From: Caulobacter ginsengisoli
GTDB lineage: Bacteria > Pseudomonadota > Alphaproteobacteria > Caulobacterales > Caulobacteraceae
NCBI RefSeq assembly: GCF_030814835.1
Contig: NZ_JAUSVS010000002.1
Location: 372,001 to 436,000 of the forward strand
DNA length: 64,000 bases
Direction of reading: 5' to 3'
Position numbers and translations under genes: made by a program. Positions 1 through 8,084 of the stretch are shown here, piece by piece. Under the pieces are notes generated by a model, which saw only the letters and a list, made by a program, of their open reading frames with translations, was not told the origin of the DNA and did no database searches. Within the stretch, counting starts at the first letter, position 1, and every line of letters begins with the position of its first letter.

Positions 1-435
1 GACCAGCCCATAGTCGACCAGGGCCCGCCGCAGCAGGGCGTGGTCGCCGAAGACATGCAGGGTTTTCAGCACCGCGCTGATCTCGCGCTCGGTGTGGACC
101 GCGCCCGCCTCCAGCCGCGCCCACAGGGCCCAGAGCGCCAGCCGCACGTGGCTATCGCGCGAAGGCCAGCGCAGCAGCCGCCCTTCGCTGTCGAAATGCC
201 GGGCGACCCGCTCGACCAGACCCTGGTCGGCGATCGGCGCGGGCGGTGGTTGCTCCGGCGTTCCTTCCGCGCCGGCGCGGAAGTGCTGGTAGTTCCGGTA
301 TCCGGCCGCGCGGGCCAGCATGTTGAGCAGCTGGACATGGCCGGGCCGGCCCTCGGCGGCGCCAAGTTCGCGGCTCATCGATTTGGCGAGCGCCGAAATG
401 TCGTTCACGGCGTAGGGAAACATGACCCTGGACAT
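1..435 (-). CDS. DUF2087 domain protein (3' end beyond the window)
   Basis: The gene starts at an ATG whose complement lies at 433-435 and runs off the left edge; 145 codons are visible. The shine-dalgarno GGAGG sits 8 bases upstream of the ATG. Residues 1-60 form a short N-terminal region of the type that precedes DUF2087 (GHVQLLNMLARAAGYRNYQH). From about residue 85 the DUF2087 pattern is clear: FDSEGRLLRWPS, then a Leu/Trp-rich stretch, TEREISAVL, and FGDHALLRRALVDYGL. DUF2087 proteins are small cytoplasmic proteins, sometimes fused to HTH domains and thought to bind nucleic acid; the function is not established. No catalytic motif is visible. Confidence 0.85.
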   Translation of the reverse strand, partial: MSRVMFPYAVNDISALAKSMSRELGAAEGRPGHVQLLNMLARAAGYRNYQHFRAGAEGTPEQPPPAPIADQGLVERVARHFDSEGRLLRWPSRDSHVRLALWALWARLEAGAVHTEREISAVLKTLHVFGDHALLRRALVDYGLV

Positions 436-619
436 CGCTTGATCCTCCAAGGCGCCGAAGAGGGTCGATGGTCGCTGGCTTACGACGCGGCGCCAAGGGG
501 AGCGGAGCGAAGTCGTTTCAGATGGCAGGTTTAGCTTCCCTCTCGGGACAGCGACGCCTCGGTGAACTGCCGACCGTCCGGCTGATTAACCCGACGGCCG
601 GCGTCACGCAACCGGGGGC

Positions 620-1477
620 CTAGCCCCCCGGCCCCTGGCTGAAATACTTGAAGAAGGCGCTGTCGGGGGACAGGACCAGGGTGGTGTTGCCGCCCGCCAG
701 GGACTGCTCGTAGGCCTTCATCGAGCGGTAGAAGGCGGCGAAGCCGGGGTCCTGGCCGTAGCTGGCGGCGAAGATGCGGGCTCGGTCGGCGTCGGCCTGG
801 CCCCGGATGGTCTCGGCCTCTTCGGTCGCCTTGCCCAGGATCTGCTGGGCCTGCTGGGCGCCGCCGGCGCGGAAGGCCGCGGCCTCTTGCTGGCGGTTCG
901 ACTTCATGCGCTCGAAGACCGCGTCGGCGTTGGACTTGGGCAGGTCGGCGCGCTTGATGCGCACGTCGATGATCTCGATACCCAGCCGGCTGCGCTCGGC
1001 CTGGCGCTTGAGATCCTCCTTGGTGATCTGCATCACCTCGGCCCGGCGGCTCGAGATGATCTCCTGCGAGGGCACCCGGCCCAGCGCCTTCTTCAGCGAG
1101 GAGGTGACCATCAGGCCCAGGGTCTGCTCGGCGTCGGTGGTGTTGTGCAGCTGCTGGTAGAAGGCCTGCGGATCGACGATGCGGTAGCGGATATAGGCAT
1201 CCACCACGAGCCGTTCCTGGTTGCCGGCGGTGATCTCGCCGGCGTCGCGTTCGGCCCCGATGTTGCGCTTGTCGAAGCGGACTACGTTTTCCAGGAAGGG
1301 GACCTTGAGCTTGAGGCCCGGCCCGTCGCCGCCCGGTCCGTTGACGATGCGCGCCGGATCGCCCAGCCGCACGACCACGGCCTGTTCGGTCTGGTCGATG
1401 ACGAAGAGACTGTTGGCCAGCAGGACGACGAACAGCAGGCCGCCGACGGCCCAGCCGGTCAGGGTGTTGCGGTTCAT
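620..1477 (-). CDS. hflC: HflC, band-7/SPFH subunit of the HflKC complex
   Basis: This 285-residue protein has one N-terminal membrane segment (about residues 8-25) followed by an SPFH/band-7 domain and a charged Ala/Gln/Glu-rich helical tail (AGGAQQAQQILGKATEEAETIRG). In the known system HflK and HflC form a periplasmic-facing cage around FtsH and limit its proteolysis of membrane substrates. The start overlaps the stop of hflK by four bases (ATGA), so the two are translationally coupled. Length and neighbour match standard HflC. No further gene follows within 184 bp downstream. Confidence 0.95.
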   Translation of the reverse strand: MNRNTLTGWAVGGLLFVVLLANSLFVIDQTEQAVVVRLGDPARIVNGPGGDGPGLKLKVPFLENVVRFDKRNIGAERDAGEITAGNQERLVVDAYIRYRIVDPQAFYQQLHNTTDAEQTLGLMVTSSLKKALGRVPSQEIISSRRAEVMQITKEDLKRQAERSRLGIEIIDVRIKRADLPKSNADAVFERMKSNRQQEAAAFRAGGAQQAQQILGKATEEAETIRGQADADRARIFAASYGQDPGFAAFYRSMKAYEQSLAGGNTTLVLSPDSAFFKYFSQGPGG

Positions 1478-2649
1478 TGGGCGGCTCCCGGGGCTTGAGC
1501 GACGGGGGCTCTGGGCCGGAAGACGTCGGGCGGCAGGATGATTGGGGCGCTGGCGCCCTTGCTGTCGACGATGACCTTGGTCGAGCCGGCCAGCACCTTC
1601 TGCATGGTCTCGATATAGAGCCGCTGGCGGGTGACGCCGGGGGCCAGCTTGTACTGAGCGTAGACCGAGTTGAAGCGGGCCGCCTCGCCCTGGGCTTCCT
1701 GCACGACCTGGGCCTGATAGCCCTTGGCGTCCTGGACGATCTTGGCGGCCTGGCCCTGGGCCTGGTTGGCCATTTTCTGGGCGTCCTGCTTGGCGCTGGC
1801 CACCTCGACGAAGGCGTCGGCCACGGCCTTGGGCGGGCCTGATTCCTTGATCTGAACGGCCACGATGGTCACCCCGGCGCCGTAGCTGTCCAGGATGCGC
1901 TGCATCAGGGCGGCGGTCTGGTCCTCGACCTGGCCACGGCCGGTGCTGATGATCGGGCTGAGGGGGGTGCGGCCGACGACCTCGCGCATGGCGCTCTCGG
2001 CGACCGTGGTCAGCAGTTGGGCCTGGTTGTCGATGTTGAACACGAACCTGCCGGCGTCCTTGACCCGCCACTGCACCGTGAAGCTCAGGTCGACGATGTT
2101 CTCGTCGCCGGTCAGCATCAGGGTCGAGTTGTCGGAGGGTTGGACGCTGTCGTCGGCCGAGATCGTGCCGATCGCCGTCGTGCGCAGGGTGGTGAAGTCG
2201 ATCTGTTTTACCGACTGCAGCGGCCAGGGCAGGTGGTAGTGCAGGCCTGGGCCTGTGTCACCTGTGTAGGCCCCGAAGGTCATCAGCACCGCCTTATAGG
2301 TCGGCTGAACGATGTAGATGCCCGAGAACACCCACAGCGCCACCACCGCGCCCGCCACGATGTAGATCGTGCGCTGGTCGATGCCGGCGCCGCCCTCGCC
2401 GCCCAGGGGATTGCCGCCACCACCGCCGGTCAGGCGGCGGAAGGTCTGATTTAAGCGGCGCAGCAGTTCGTCCAGGTCTGGCGGCGGGTTGCCGGACGGC
2501 GGAGGCAGTCGGCGCGGCGGGGGGCCGCGCTCCGGTTCACGGTCCGGCGAGGGCCGGTCGCCCGAGGCTTTGTCAGGCTTCTTGCCGGGCTCTTTGTCGG
2601 GCGGCGGAGCGCCCCAGGGGCCGGGGTTGGCGTTGTCGTTCCAGGGCAT
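1474..2649 (-). CDS. hflK: HflK, SPFH-domain partner of HflC
   Basis: The protein has 391 residues. The first 80 are Pro/Gly/charged and disordered-looking, followed by a single membrane helix (IYIVAGAVVALWVFSGIYIV, about 94-113) and the SPFH domain with the QPTYKAVLM entry, then an Ala/Gln-rich coiled-coil tail. HflK assembles with HflC and regulates the FtsH protease at the inner membrane. It is the first gene of the hflK-hflC operon and is divergent from the Mrp gene, with about 105 bp between the two starts that must hold both promoters. Identification is secure from order, length and domain architecture. Confidence 0.95.
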   Translation of the reverse strand: MPWNDNANPGPWGAPPPDKEPGKKPDKASGDRPSPDREPERGPPPRRLPPPSGNPPPDLDELLRRLNQTFRRLTGGGGGNPLGGEGGAGIDQRTIYIVAGAVVALWVFSGIYIVQPTYKAVLMTFGAYTGDTGPGLHYHLPWPLQSVKQIDFTTLRTTAIGTISADDSVQPSDNSTLMLTGDENIVDLSFTVQWRVKDAGRFVFNIDNQAQLLTTVAESAMREVVGRTPLSPIISTGRGQVEDQTAALMQRILDSYGAGVTIVAVQIKESGPPKAVADAFVEVASAKQDAQKMANQAQGQAAKIVQDAKGYQAQVVQEAQGEAARFNSVYAQYKLAPGVTRQRLYIETMQKVLAGSTKVIVDSKGASAPIILPPDVFRPRAPVAQAPGAAQ

Positions 2650-2754
2650 GCGACTTGCGCGTCTTTCCGTCGTTGTGCGGGCGGGCCTTGCAAGCCGGCG
2701 CGGTCAGCCGGATATGAGACCCCTAAGCCCCCAACGCAAGCTGAACCGGAATTC

Positions 2755-3879
2755 ATGGGCCACTCCACATCGACCGACATGGACGCCGCGCTGGCGGTTC
2801 TGGATGGTATCCGCGATCCATCCAGCGGCAAGGGGCTGGCGGCGGCTGGGCTGGTTCAGGGCCTGGTGATCCGCGATGGCCGGGCTGGCTTCATGCTCGA
2901 AGTCCCCGCCGCCGTCGCCCAGCTCTACGCGCCTGTGCGCGATGCCGCCGAGAAGGCTCTGGCCGGATTGCCAGGAATCGAGCGGGCCCAGGTGGTGCTG
3001 ACCACCGCCTCGGGCGGCGCCCCAGCCTCCAAGCCGGCCCCAAAGCAATCGGGAACCGGACGGCTGAACGAGGACCCGCAAGGCCGGGTCGGTCCCTCCG
3101 AAACCGCCGTCCGCCCCGCCAACGTCAAGCATGTCATCGCGGTTGCCAGCGGCAAGGGCGGGGTGGGCAAGTCCACGGTCTCGGTCAACCTGGCCTGCGC
3201 CCTGGCCCGGATGGGCCTGGCGGTGGGCCTGGCCGACGCCGACATCTTCGGCCCCTCGGCCCCGCGCATGCTGGGCGTCTCGGGCCAGCCGGCCTTCGCC
3301 GACGGCAAGCTGATCCCGTTCAAGGCCCATGGGGTGGAGGTGATGTCGATCGGCTTCATCGCCGAGGGCGACTCCCCGATGATCTTCCGAGGACCCAGAG
3401 CCTCGGGCGCGGTGCGCCAGATGACCGCCGGCGTGGCATGGGGCCAAACGGGTCCGCTGGACGTACTGATCATCGACCTGCCGCCCGGAACAGGCGACAT
3501 CCACCTGACCGTCATCCAGAGCGTCAAGCTGGACGGTGTGGTCATCGTCTCGACCCCGCAGGAGGTGGCCCTGATCGACGCCCGTCGGGCCGTGGCGATG
3601 TTCGGCAAGACCGGCACGCCGGTCCTGGGCGTCGTCGAGAACATGGCCTTCTTCCCCGACCCGGTCACGGGCGCGCCGATCCACATCTTCGGCGAGGGCG
3701 GGGCCAAGGCCGAGGCCGCCAAGCTGGGCGTGCCCCTGCTGGCCCAGGTGCCGATCGACATCCCCCTGCGCCAGGGCGGCGACGAGGGCCGGCCGCTGAC
3801 GGCGGGGGACAATGACAGTCCGGCCGCCGTGGCCTTCCGTCAGGCCGCCGCGACGCTGCGGGACGCGGTCCTCAGGTAA
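2755..3879 (+). CDS. mrp: Mrp/ApbC-family P-loop ATPase, iron-sulfur carrier
   Basis: A 374-residue protein with an N-terminal DUF59/MIP18-like domain (about 1-85), a Pro/Ala/Lys-rich linker, and a MinD/Mrp NTPase domain with deviant Walker A SGKGGVGKS at about 132-140, DADIFGPSAPRML, and IIDLPPGTGD. Mrp proteins bind and transfer [4Fe-4S] clusters in the cytoplasm. The Cys-x-x-Cys pair that many homologues use for cluster binding, normally just before the IFGxGG motif, is absent here: the segment reads FFPDPVTGAPIHIFGEGG. The start at 2755 has a weak ribosome site; Met9 (2779) is an alternative. The last 8 bases overlap the convergent symporter gene. Confidence 0.92.
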   Translation: MGHSTSTDMDAALAVLDGIRDPSSGKGLAAAGLVQGLVIRDGRAGFMLEVPAAVAQLYAPVRDAAEKALAGLPGIERAQVVLTTASGGAPASKPAPKQSGTGRLNEDPQGRVGPSETAVRPANVKHVIAVASGKGGVGKSTVSVNLACALARMGLAVGLADADIFGPSAPRMLGVSGQPAFADGKLIPFKAHGVEVMSIGFIAEGDSPMIFRGPRASGAVRQMTAGVAWGQTGPLDVLIIDLPPGTGDIHLTVIQSVKLDGVVIVSTPQEVALIDARRAVAMFGKTGTPVLGVVENMAFFPDPVTGAPIHIFGEGGAKAEAAKLGVPLLAQVPIDIPLRQGGDEGRPLTAGDNDSPAAVAFRQAAATLRDAVLR

Positions 3880-5302
3880 CCAGCGGTTCGCCGCTCATCG
3901 CCGCCAGGGCGGTCTTCTCGGCCTCCAGGGCGGCCTGGGCGTCGCGTTCATCCAGGGCGGCGCGGATTTCGGCGTGTTTTTCGCCGGTCAGTTTGTAGCC
4001 CAGCATGACCACCCCGCCCAGGGCCACCATGACCACCGGCAGGATGGTGTAGATCAGCACCAGGCCGTGCAGGGCTTCAGGCGTGTTGACGGCGCCGGGC
4101 GCGGGGTTGAAGCCGAACAGGTGCTGCAGCAGCGGATAGGTGATCATCACCGTGCTGGCCGTGCCGATCTTGGCCGTGCTGGTGATCAGGGCATAGATCA
4201 GGCCGATCTGGTCCTTGCCGGTTTCCAGCCGCACCTCGTCGCCGACATCGGCCACCATCGAGCGAACCATGAAGGCGAAGGCCGAGGCGATGCCGCCGGC
4301 CAGGAACATGCCGATCGCCATCGGGCCGACGCTGTGGTGCGGGATGGTCACCACCAGGGTCTGGGCGATGGCATAGAGCCCGGCCGCGGCGATCAGGGTC
4401 TTGTGCTTGCCCAGCCGCCGCGACACCAGCGCCCAGAGCGGGGCGCAGAGCAGGCTGCCGATCAGATAGATCAGCAGCAGGACATTGGCCTCGGTCAGCG
4501 TGTAGCCGCGGGCCTGGCGGAAGAAGAACAGGAAGAGGGGCGAGGTGAAGCCCGGCCCCAGGGTCAGGCAGATGTCCACCAGCAACAGGCGGGCCATGCT
4601 GGGCCGCAGGATCAGCGCCGGGAAATCCTTCAGCTCGACCCGGGTGCTGCCCTTGGGCCGGGGCACGATGGGCTCGCGCACGCCCAGGGCGGTGATCGCG
4701 GCGCAGATCGGGATCGAGATGACGACGATCCAGCCCATCAGCTGCACGACGCCGATGTCGCCGGTGCCGCCGGCTTTTCCGGCCAGGATGGAGGGCAGGG
4801 TCAGCACGATCACCGCCCCGCTTGCCCCGGCCACCTGGGCCCAGGCGAAGACCTGGCTGCGCAGATGGTAGGTGGGCGCCAGGACCGCGCCCCAGGCCAC
4901 GGTCGACAGCACATAGAGCGAATAGCCGACATAGAGGACGGCCAGCCAGGCGAAGAGATAGGCCTGGCCCACCCCAGGCGGCGCCATGAACAGCATCCAG
5001 ACGCCCAGCATCAGGATCGGCGCCCCGACCACCAGCCAGAACCGGTAGCGGCCGATCCTGGTGGTGGTGCGGTCCATGACCATGCCCATCACCGGGTCGA
5101 AACCGATGTCCAGGACCTTGACCAGGAAGAACACTGCCCCGACCGCGGTCAGCGAGATGCCCATCAGGCCGGCATAGTAGTTGGGCAGATAGACCAGCAG
5201 CGGCGTGGTCAGGGTGCCGACGGGCAGGGCCGACACAGCGAAGGCGGCGATGGTGGCGGCCGACAGCTTGCGGCCGGCGCCGCTGGGCGGGGCGGTGGTC
5301 AA
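3872..5302 (-). CDS. GPH-family sugar:cation symporter (MFS)
   Basis: A 476-residue membrane protein with about 12 hydrophobic segments. The N-terminal motif DIGFDPVMGMVMDRTTTRIGRYRFW matches the glycoside-pentoside-hexuronide (MelB/GPH) pattern, in which the Asp residues of helix 2 couple cation and sugar. A substrate cannot be named from sequence. The gene lies downstream of the aldo/keto reductase-TetR operon on the same strand with a 77-bp gap, so it may be transcribed on its own or by read-through. Its 3' end overlaps the convergent mrp gene by 8 bp. Confidence 0.85.
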   Translation of the reverse strand: MTTAPPSGAGRKLSAATIAAFAVSALPVGTLTTPLLVYLPNYYAGLMGISLTAVGAVFFLVKVLDIGFDPVMGMVMDRTTTRIGRYRFWLVVGAPILMLGVWMLFMAPPGVGQAYLFAWLAVLYVGYSLYVLSTVAWGAVLAPTYHLRSQVFAWAQVAGASGAVIVLTLPSILAGKAGGTGDIGVVQLMGWIVVISIPICAAITALGVREPIVPRPKGSTRVELKDFPALILRPSMARLLLVDICLTLGPGFTSPLFLFFFRQARGYTLTEANVLLLIYLIGSLLCAPLWALVSRRLGKHKTLIAAAGLYAIAQTLVVTIPHHSVGPMAIGMFLAGGIASAFAFMVRSMVADVGDEVRLETGKDQIGLIYALITSTAKIGTASTVMITYPLLQHLFGFNPAPGAVNTPEALHGLVLIYTILPVVMVALGGVVMLGYKLTGEKHAEIRAALDERDAQAALEAEKTALAAMSGEPLVT

Positions 5303-5379
5303 GGGCGTGTCTCCCGAAGCGCTCTTGGCTGGCGCGTGGGGAACATGAGATCGTTAGAAAGCCCGGTATGCAACCCCTC

Positions 5380-5961
5380 TCAGGTTGAACTTCGCAAACC
5401 CGCGTCGATCAGGTCGATGACCCGCGCCAGTTGGGCGGAACGATCGGTCGCGCCGTCGGCCAGGACCAGGGCCGGGTGGCTGAACGGACTGATCGCCGTG
5501 AAGACGTCCAGGGCGCTGTGCTCGGTGACGCCGGGCCACAGCCCCGCCGCCTTGCCATCGGCCAGGATGGCGGTGAGCTGGGCGTGCAGATGGGCCAGGT
5601 GGCCGGCCACCGAGGGGCGGGCCATCTCGGCGGCCTTGTCGAAGGCGGCGAACATCTCCGGATCGACGCTGACCTTTTCGCGCTTCTGGCGGTGCAGAGT
5701 CAGGGCCCAGCGCTTCAGCCGGTCCGGCGCCGGGCCGGGCTCGGCGGCGATGGCGGCCAGCGGGCCTTCCAGCCGGCCCAGCCACCGGGCCACCAGTTCG
5801 CCGAACAGCTCGGTCTTGGAGCCGAAATAGCGGTAGACGTTGGCGTGGCTCATCCCCAGCGCCCGCGCCACGTCCACCACGGCCAGCTTGTCGGGGCCGT
5901 GGCGGCGCAGCAGCGCCTCGGCCGCATCCAGGATGCGGCCTCTGGGGTCGTCCGTGGTCAT
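5380..5961 (-). CDS. TetR-family transcriptional regulator
   Basis: A 193-residue protein. The N-terminal helix-turn-helix is typical: RGRILDAAEALLRRHGPDKLAVVDVARALGMSHANVYRYFGSKTELF in general form, with the recognition helix near residues 33-45. The C-terminal part is a ligand-binding helical domain. The start overlaps the stop of the aldo/keto reductase by four bases, so both are in one operon. A 26-bp near-palindrome lies upstream of that operon (6985-7010) and is the obvious candidate operator for autoregulation. The ligand is unknown; the reductase substrate or product is a reasonable guess. Confidence 0.9.
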   Translation of the reverse strand: MTTDDPRGRILDAAEALLRRHGPDKLAVVDVARALGMSHANVYRYFGSKTELFGELVARWLGRLEGPLAAIAAEPGPAPDRLKRWALTLHRQKREKVSVDPEMFAAFDKAAEMARPSVAGHLAHLHAQLTAILADGKAAGLWPGVTEHSALDVFTAISPFSHPALVLADGATDRSAQLARVIDLIDAGLRSST

Positions 5962-6941
5962 GCTTCGAGATGGGCCATCTGCGGGGCAGGATAGCGGTCG
6001 CCCTGCACGGCGCCAGGCGGAATCGCCGCCTCGATGGCCGCCAGGTCCTCGGCCGTCAGGTCGAGGGCCAGGGCGCCCAGCGTTTCCTGCAGCTGGCTAC
6101 GCTTGCGGGCCCCGATCAGCGGCACGATATCCTCGCCCCGGGCCAGGACCCAGGCCACGGCCAGTTGCACGACGCTGGCGCCCTTGCTGGCGGCCACCTG
6201 GGCGAAGGCGTCGATCAGCTTCTGGTTGGCCGCCAGGTTGTCGCCGCTGAAACGGGGCATGAACCCGCGGAAATCCCCGACCTGGCCGCCGCCCGGCTTG
6301 GAGCCCGAGATCAGGCCGCGCGAGAGGATGCCATAGGCGGTGATCGAGACGCCCAGTTCGCGGGCGGCCGGCAGCAGCTCGCGCTCCAGGTCCCGGCTCA
6401 TCACCGAATATTCGAACTGCACATCGCGCACGGGATGGACCGCATGGGCCCGCCGCAGGGTCGCGGCGCTGATTTCCGAGAGGCCCAGATGCCGGACCCA
6501 GCCGGCCTTGATGCAGTCGGCGACAGCCCCGACGGTATCCTCGATGGGCACGTTGGGGTCCAGCCGGGCAGGGCGATAGAGGTCGATATGGTCGACCCCC
6601 AGCCGCTGCAGGGTGTAGGCGAGGGCGGTTTTCACGGCCTCGGGCCGGGCGTCGTAGCCGATCCATTGGCCGTCGGGCGACCGCTGGGCCCCGAACTTGA
6701 CCGAGATGAAGGCCTTGTCGCGCTTGCCGCCCTTCAGCGCCTCGCCGATCAGCATCTCGTTGTGGCCCATGCCGTAGAAGTCGCCGGTGTCCAGCAGGGT
6801 CACCCCCGCTTCCAGGGCCTCATGGATGGTGGCGAGGGACTCGGCGCGGTCGGCCGGGCCGTACATGCCCGACATCCCCATGCAGCCCAGGCCCACGCGG
6901 GAAACCGTGGGGCCGTCTTTTCCGAGTTGGATCGTCTTCAT
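5958..6941 (-). CDS. Aldo/keto reductase
   Basis: A 327-residue (alpha/beta)8 barrel NAD(P)H oxidoreductase. The start MKTIQLGKDG is chosen because GGGAG lies about 7 bases upstream. The AKR signatures are visible: GLGCMGMSGMYG, DTGDFYGMGHNE (Asp51, Tyr56), Lys82 in VKFGAQ, and a C-terminal cofactor segment IPLIGARKRSQLQETLGAL. The usual active-site His is replaced by Ala125 in YRPARLDPN, a variant also known to me from a subgroup of this family. It is the first gene of an operon with the TetR regulator and sits 43 bp from a 26-bp palindrome. Confidence 0.9.
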   Translation of the reverse strand: MKTIQLGKDGPTVSRVGLGCMGMSGMYGPADRAESLATIHEALEAGVTLLDTGDFYGMGHNEMLIGEALKGGKRDKAFISVKFGAQRSPDGQWIGYDARPEAVKTALAYTLQRLGVDHIDLYRPARLDPNVPIEDTVGAVADCIKAGWVRHLGLSEISAATLRRAHAVHPVRDVQFEYSVMSRDLERELLPAARELGVSITAYGILSRGLISGSKPGGGQVGDFRGFMPRFSGDNLAANQKLIDAFAQVAASKGASVVQLAVAWVLARGEDIVPLIGARKRSQLQETLGALALDLTAEDLAAIEAAIPPGAVQGDRYPAPQMAHLEA

Positions 6942-6984
6942 TCTGCAATCTCCCATGCTTGCTGTGATTGGCATGTGGGTATCA

Positions 6985-7010
6985 AATTACAGATTTCAAT
7001 ATTTGTAATT
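6985..7010. promoter_or_regulatory. 26-bp near-palindrome, candidate TetR operator
   Basis: The arms AATTACA and TGTAATT are perfectly complementary over 7 bp and the interior continues the symmetry, giving 10 of 13 paired positions. The stretch is strikingly AT-rich in a very GC-rich region. It lies 43 bp upstream of the aldo/keto reductase start and the same operon encodes a TetR regulator, whose family binds palindromes of this size. The overlap with a promoter is inferred; no clear -35/-10 pair was assigned. Confidence 0.6.
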
Positions 7011-7069
7011 CATCAGTGCGAAAAAAGTGGGCATGACCGCGCCACACCCACTGATTTCGTCCTGGACGA

Positions 7070-7975
7070 TCAGCCGCCCGACATCTTCCGGAAGAACTTC
7101 TGGCCCTGCTCGCCGCCGGCGAAATAGGCCTTCTGGCCGGTCTCGTCGGTGATCTTGGCCCAGTTGTCGCGGACCTCCTCGGCCGACAGACCGTCTTCGC
7201 CCAGGTAGACGCCCTCGGTCTCGACGATCCGGGCCAGGGCGAAGGCGCCCGCGCCGGCGGTCAGGATGCAGCCCGTGGGGGCCTCTTCCGAGCACAGATA
7301 GACGACGCCCGGGGTGACATATTCCGGCTTCAGCTTCTCCAGCACCGCCGGCGGCATCAGGCCCTCGGTCATCCGGGTGGCGGCGACCGGGCTGACGGCG
7401 TTGATGTGGACGTTGTTCTTCTGGCCCTCGAGCTTGATGGTGTTCATGAAGCCGATGATGCCCAGCTTGGCGGCGCCATAGTTGGACTGGCCGAAGTTGC
7501 CGTAGAGGCCCGACGACGACGTCGTGCAGACGATACGGCCATAGTTCTGCTCGCGCATGATCTCCCAGACCGCCTTGGTCGGCTTGACCGTGCCCAGCAG
7601 GTGGACGCCCAGCACGAACTCGAAGTCGGGCAGGTCCATCTTGGAAAACGACTTGTCGCGCAGCACCCCGGCGTTGGCGATCAGGATGTCGATGCGGCCC
7701 CACTGGTCCATGGTGTCCTTGACCATGCGGGCGACGCCGGCGTCGTCGGTGACGCTGGAGCCGTTGGCGATGGCCTCGCCGCCCAGGGCCTTGATCTCCT
7801 CGACCACCGCGTGGGAGGCCTCCGAGCCGCCGCCCGAGCCGTCCATGCTGCCGCCCAGGTCGTTGACCACGACCTTGGCCCCGCGCCGGGCCAGCTCCAG
7901 GGCGTGCTGACGGCCGAGGCCCCCGCCCGCGCCCGTGACGATGGCCACCTTGCCGTCGAAGCGGATGTCCGACAT
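7070..7975 (-). CDS. SDR-family (3R)-hydroxyacyl-CoA dehydrogenase-like oxidoreductase
   Basis: A 301-residue short-chain dehydrogenase. The start MSDIRFDGK follows AGGGAGAG. TGAGGGLG (14-21) is the nucleotide-binding motif, NDLGGSMDGSGGG (about 38-50) is typical of the multifunctional-enzyme-type-2 hydroxyacyl-CoA dehydrogenase group, NAG is at 101-103, and the catalytic Ser (153-155), Tyr166 and Lys170 are present. The C-terminal 50 residues are also of the MFE-2 type. It probably oxidises a 3-hydroxyacyl-CoA in beta-oxidation, though the exact substrate is not readable. The gene stands alone with 59-109 bp gaps on each side. Confidence 0.87.
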   Translation of the reverse strand: MSDIRFDGKVAIVTGAGGGLGRQHALELARRGAKVVVNDLGGSMDGSGGGSEASHAVVEEIKALGGEAIANGSSVTDDAGVARMVKDTMDQWGRIDILIANAGVLRDKSFSKMDLPDFEFVLGVHLLGTVKPTKAVWEIMREQNYGRIVCTTSSSGLYGNFGQSNYGAAKLGIIGFMNTIKLEGQKNNVHINAVSPVAATRMTEGLMPPAVLEKLKPEYVTPGVVYLCSEEAPTGCILTAGAGAFALARIVETEGVYLGEDGLSAEEVRDNWAKITDETGQKAYFAGGEQGQKFFRKMSGG

Positions 7976-8084
7976 GAGTTCGCTCTCCCTGGAACGTTTT
8001 TGAATTCGGGCCGCGTTGTGCGGTGCGGGAGAGGGGGCGTCAAGCGTGACGCTACGGCCCATTTTTAGAGCTGTTCGTGCAGGG

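Noticed and set aside
3812..5830. A 672-codon plus-strand frame across the symporter and TetR genes
   Set aside because: It is a shadow frame rich in Gln/Gly/Asp/His without domain motifs, opposite two well-supported genes.
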